Source: an uncultured Eubacteriales bacterium (GTDB lineage: Bacteria; Bacillota; Clostridia; Christensenellales; UBA1242). From it: DNA of 9,217 nt. The notes under the pieces are model-generated. The model worked only from the letters and a program-made list of their open reading frames with translations, was not told the origin of the DNA and searched no databases. How positions within the stretch are numbered: position 1 is the first letter of the stretch; each line of letters starts with the position of its first letter. Both the position numbers and the translations under genes were made by a program. Where the stretch lies: positions 1 through 9,217 of the forward strand of contig CAQFKO010000043.1 of the NCBI GenBank assembly GCA_948787875.1. The letters run 5' to 3'. Shown here in pieces: positions 6,852 to 9,217 of the stretch.

Positions 6852-8021
6852 TTACCAAGCCTGAGTCAATTTTTTAAAGGTTTCACTGAATTTTTCTTTT
6901 TCAACAGGTTTTTTAACTATCAAATCAATTTCGTCTACAACCATATTGTTTTGGTCAAAGACAAACAATTTTCCAACCTTATCTCCGGCAACAAGCGGTG
7001 CTGACTTATCATAAATTTGATAATCGGTAGTAAAAGTTCTTTCGTCTGTTTTTGACATAAACATTGTGCAGTCACGCTCAGCATATACTTCGGGTCTGTC
7101 CTTAGACTTTTTTACATTCATTACAGTAATCGGAATTTCGCTATTTAAAACAAGTTTGTTTGTATAATTAGAAAAGCCATAATTTAAAAGTTTTGTCATT
7201 TCCGCAAATCTGGTTTTGCTGTCGCTTGCGCCTATTACCACGCCGATAAGTCTGGTTGTACCTCTTTTTGCAGAAGCGGTCAAACAAAATCTTGCAGCAT
7301 CTGTGTAGCCTGTTTTTCCACCCTCTATGCCATCAAAAGTTTTGATTAATCTGTTGGTGTTAACAAGTCCGGTTTTTCTTCCGCTTGGATGCATAAAGTC
7401 TTCCATCCAAATTTTTGAATATTTGTGATACAAATGATTGTCGGCAATGGTTTTATAGATTTTTGAAATATCAAAGGCACTTGAATAATGCTCTTTTGCA
7501 GGAAGTCCCGTACAGTTTGAAAAATGTGTGTCGGCAAGATTAAGGCTTTCCGCAAGCTTATTCATTTTTGAAACAAAGGTTTCTTCGCTTCCCGCAATAT
7601 ATTCAGCAAGGGCCACACAGCTGTCGTTTGCGGAAGCAATGATAACCGAAGAAATAAGGTCGCAAAGTTTATATCTTGAACCTGCGTCCAAGAATGCAGA
7701 TGAACCCTTTACCGCTGCGGCATTTTCGGTTACACTAACCATATCATTTTCATGCACAATGCCTTTTGAAAGTGCATCAAAAATAATTGAAAGTGATGCT
7801 ATTTTTGTCATGGAAGCAATCGGAAGCCTTTCATGAGAATTTTTTTCAAAAATAATTGTTCCCGAAGTTGCATCTAACAAAATTCCCGATTTTGCCGAAA
7901 GTTCAAGTCCTTCTTCTTTTGCGTTGGTTGCACTCGCATTGACATTAACACTTACTGCCGGAGCAAATGCAAAGCATAAAGTAAATAAAATCATCATTAA
8001 AAAAATAATAGGTTTTTTCAT
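6852..8021 (-). CDS. dacF: D-alanyl-D-alanine carboxypeptidase DacF (peptidase S11)
   Basis: A 389-residue secreted penicillin-binding protein of the PBP5 type, trimming D-Ala from peptidoglycan pentapeptides. A signal peptide covers residues 1-30 (hydrophobic core 4-23, cleavage likely near NASA). The S11 domain has S70-M-T-K73, S130-A-N132 and K236-T-G, all intact. A PBP5 C-terminal beta domain occupies about 280-370, and the protein ends in an amphipathic segment (FSETFKKLTQAW) of the type that anchors these enzymes to the outer membrane face. ATG 8021 has GAGGAG ahead of it. Position between spoIIM and the scpAB cluster matches clostridial dacF. In Bacillus dacF is a forespore gene under sigma-F and modulates cortex cross-linking; here the visible promoter looks like a sigma-A one and a terminator isolates the gene, so vegetative expression is inferred. 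Confidence 0.93.
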   Translation of the reverse strand: MKKPIIFLMMILFTLCFAFAPAVSVNVNASATNAKEEGLELSAKSGILLDATSGTIIFEKNSHERLPIASMTKIASLSIIFDALSKGIVHENDMVSVTENAAAVKGSSAFLDAGSRYKLCDLISSVIIASANDSCVALAEYIAGSEETFVSKMNKLAESLNLADTHFSNCTGLPAKEHYSSAFDISKIYKTIADNHLYHKYSKIWMEDFMHPSGRKTGLVNTNRLIKTFDGIEGGKTGYTDAARFCLTASAKRGTTRLIGVVIGASDSKTRFAEMTKLLNYGFSNYTNKLVLNSEIPITVMNVKKSKDRPEVYAERDCTMFMSKTDERTFTTDYQIYDKSAPLVAGDKVGKLFVFDQNNMVVDEIDLIVKKPVEKEKFSETFKKLTQAW

Positions 8022-8064
8022 AATTACTCCTCTTTTAAACCTATTATTTGTAAGTTATATCAAA

Positions 8065-8094
8065 ATTATGTAAAAATTTTTAAAATTTTGTCAA
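8065..8094 (-). promoter_or_regulatory. Sigma-A-type promoter of dacF
   Basis: Minus strand: -35 TTGACA (8094-8089, consensus), an 18-bp spacer, and -10 CATAAT (8070-8065, five of six). The -35 box overlaps the TGA stop of the spoIIM-like gene. Predicted start near 8058 gives a leader of about 36 nt ending in GAGGAG. A competing extended -10 sequence, TGATATAAC (8062-8054), lies just downstream but has no good -35. The region is very AT-rich, so the call is moderate. Confidence 0.6.
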
Positions 8095-8711
8095 TAAATG
8101 ATGAAAATTGCATTTTTTAAGAACAGTGGTAAAATTATGGTCGCAACAAACGCCAAAACAAGCGTTGCAAAAACACATGAACCAAGCTTGAACCAAAACC
8201 AATCACTGTTTATACCATAAGCAAAGTTTTTGCAATTAAGCGCCTCTTTGCTTCTAGATAAGCAAAATACCGCAAAGCTTATTAAAATAGAAATATAAAT
8301 TATGTTTATAGGCATCATTAAAAATAAAACATTAAGCACGCCCGAAAAACCATAAAGTGTTATTATTGCCGCAGAACTTATAACAAGCATTGAGGATTGA
8401 TACGCCACCACCAAAAAACTTGCAAGCGAAACATAAAAATTTAGTGACATAATAAAAATTAACAAAAGTGGAATGAAGAAATATATAAACTTTTGCCAAA
8501 ATATACTTGAAGAATTTGCCGTTCCGTTAATAAAATGATAAAGCACCTTGCTGTCTGATGTTAGTGCGTGAATATAACCATCTCCACTGCAAACTATTAT
8601 TATGCCGACGGCAAGTCCAATTAAAACGAACACCAAAAAAGCAAAATAGAATCCACTATTTTGTTTGTAATGAAATTTTATATCTGATTTTGAAATATTT
8701 TTAAGTTGCAC
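8091..8711 (-). CDS. spoIIM: Stage II sporulation protein M-like (SpoIIM, DUF95) membrane protein
   Basis: A 206-residue integral membrane protein with five or so hydrophobic segments (about 22-42, 73-90, 92-118, 122-150, 175-196). Sequence is divergent, but landmarks of SpoIIM are in order: a first helix followed by a polar outer loop, a GxxGxL turn (121-126), P134-x-N136 followed by I-rich helix (SpoIIM has PQNLI at this place), and a C-terminal membrane-proximal LPLFLKNA (194-201). In spore formers SpoIIM forms the SpoIID-SpoIIM-SpoIIP machine that drives septal peptidoglycan degradation and engulfment of the forespore. The only usable start is GTG at 8711; no ribosome binding site is evident, and it lies 19 bp after the Spo0A-like gene, so re-initiation is likely. 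Location between a Spo0A-type gene and dacF supports the call. Confidence 0.72.
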   Translation of the reverse strand: MQLKNISKSDIKFHYKQNSGFYFAFLVFVLIGLAVGIIIVCSGDGYIHALTSDSKVLYHFINGTANSSSIFWQKFIYFFIPLLLIFIMSLNFYVSLASFLVVAYQSSMLVISSAAIITLYGFSGVLNVLFLMMPINIIYISILISFAVFCLSRSKEALNCKNFAYGINSDWFWFKLGSCVFATLVLAFVATIILPLFLKNAIFIIY

Positions 8712-8730
8712 ATTATATTTTATGCAACAA

Positions 8731-9217
8731 TTAATTAATGTTAAAACTTTTTAATGAAGTTTGTTTTCTTTTTTGAAATTCTGCGGAAGAAATAAGTTCA
8801 ACTATTTTTATTAAAAGCGTGCTGTTATGCGGGTGTAGTAAGAAATTTCTGAAAAATTCAACCACAAAGTTAGGTTCCATTTTTGAACAATAATATAACA
8901 CATTTTCAAAACACAACCTCATGGCACGCTCAACCGACATTGCGGTTTTTCCATGCCTGTTGGCAACTATGGGATAAATTTCCGAACTAAGCCTTATATG
9001 ATTTTTTCCGCTTAAAATAAAGATAAAGGCGGCATCTTTCCAATAATTGTAGCCAAATTTGCTGGGAGAAATTCTTAAACTCTCCAAAACAAACTCAACA
9101 TCTTCAAAAATGCAGTCACGAATAAGGTCTAAAGATTCATGCTCCAAATTACTTAAATCTTTGTTGTTAAGCAAATACAAATCTTTATATGTATATTTTA
9201 TTTTCAAAAAGTCTAAA
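8731..9217 (-). CDS. Spo0A C-terminal (DNA-binding) domain protein, 5' end outside window
   Basis: The frame is open to the right edge, so the N-terminus may be missing. The TTG at 9207, which would give 158 residues, has no ribosome binding site and is not supported as a start. Counting from it, residues 36-145 match the effector domain of the sporulation master regulator Spo0A along its full length: GYNYWKDA at 52-59 (Spo0A GYxYLREA), IYPIVANRHGKTA at 77-89 (LYPxIAKKxxTTA) and SVERAMRL at 91-98, the recognition helix (RVERAIRH in Spo0A), then the closing helix LLIKIVELI. The Glu, Arg and second Arg of VERAxR are kept; the Arg before VER is Ser. Spo0A normally carries a phospho-receiver domain ahead of this one; whether one precedes here cannot be seen. 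It lies where spo0A lies in Clostridium, so it may be a diverged Spo0A or a paralogue. Confidence 0.75.
   Translation of the reverse strand, partial: LDFLKIKYTYKDLYLLNNKDLSNLEHESLDLIRDCIFEDVEFVLESLRISPSKFGYNYWKDAAFIFILSGKNHIRLSSEIYPIVANRHGKTAMSVERAMRLCFENVLYYCSKMEPNFVVEFFRNFLLHPHNSTLLIKIVELISSAEFQKRKQTSLKSFNIN

Noticed and set aside
6789..7004. Plus-strand reading frame of 71 codons overlapping the dacF terminator and 3' end
   Set aside because: It runs antisense to dacF, has no ribosome binding site, and its low-complexity Phe/Lys/Asn content is what the complement of AT-rich coding DNA gives. The other plus-strand frames within genes were rejected for the same reason.
8071..8094. CAAAATT...AATTTTG inverted repeat behind the spoIIM stop as a terminator
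   Set aside because: The stem is almost purely A-T with a long spacer and no downstream T-run; the stretch is better explained as the dacF promoter spacer.
8709..8717. TATAAT directly before the spoIIM GTG start as a -10 box for a separate promoter
   Set aside because: No -35-like hexamer occurs at 16-18 bp upstream, and a start from it would fall inside the coding sequence.

Overview
The window is a one-directional block of genes, all on the minus strand, from a low-GC Gram-positive bacterium. It most likely comes from an uncultured member of Clostridia. Support comes from the AT-rich codon use, AGGAGG-type ribosome binding sites, TTGACA/TATAAT-type promoters, and the gene set itself: Spo0A-type DNA-binding domain, SpoIIM, DacF, ScpA/ScpB, YtfJ, DacB and RluB. 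This order resembles the Clostridium chromosome segment running from spo0A through spoIIM, dacF and scpAB to dacB and rluB. No mobile element, CRISPR array, tRNA or rRNA is visible, and every gap without a gene is shorter than 150 bp.

Reading in the direction of transcription (high to low coordinates), the first unit is a gene cut by the window edge that encodes a Spo0A C-terminal-type DNA-binding domain, followed 19 bp later by a divergent SpoIIM-like membrane protein. dacF (D-Ala-D-Ala carboxypeptidase) comes next. It has its own sigma-A-type promoter, whose -35 box overlaps the spoIIM stop codon, and an intrinsic terminator just behind it.

The second unit starts at a strong extended -10 promoter at 6741-6769 that carries a perfect 8-bp inverted repeat. 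It runs, with gaps of no more than 44 bp, through an M50 site-2 protease homologue, scpA, scpB, a DUF2953 membrane protein, ytfJ, a second D-Ala-D-Ala carboxypeptidase (dacB-like), rluB, a BaiN/HI0933-type flavoprotein and plsC, which is cut by the other edge. The unit mixes chromosome segregation (ScpA/ScpB with SMC), wall maturation (carboxypeptidases), sporulation or germination-linked genes (ytfJ), ribosome modification (RluB) and phospholipid synthesis (PlsC).

Most of the window is ordinary, conserved clostridial housekeeping and sporulation-linked sequence. The parts that deserve a second look are the unusual Spo0A-like protein at the edge, the palindromic element built into the scpAB operon promoter and partly shared with the dacF promoter, and the absence of several genes (spmA/spmB, cmk) that often sit in these positions. 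Start codons of three genes (dacB, scpB, M50 protease) are set downstream of the longest possible reading frame because of ribosome binding sites and gene spacing.
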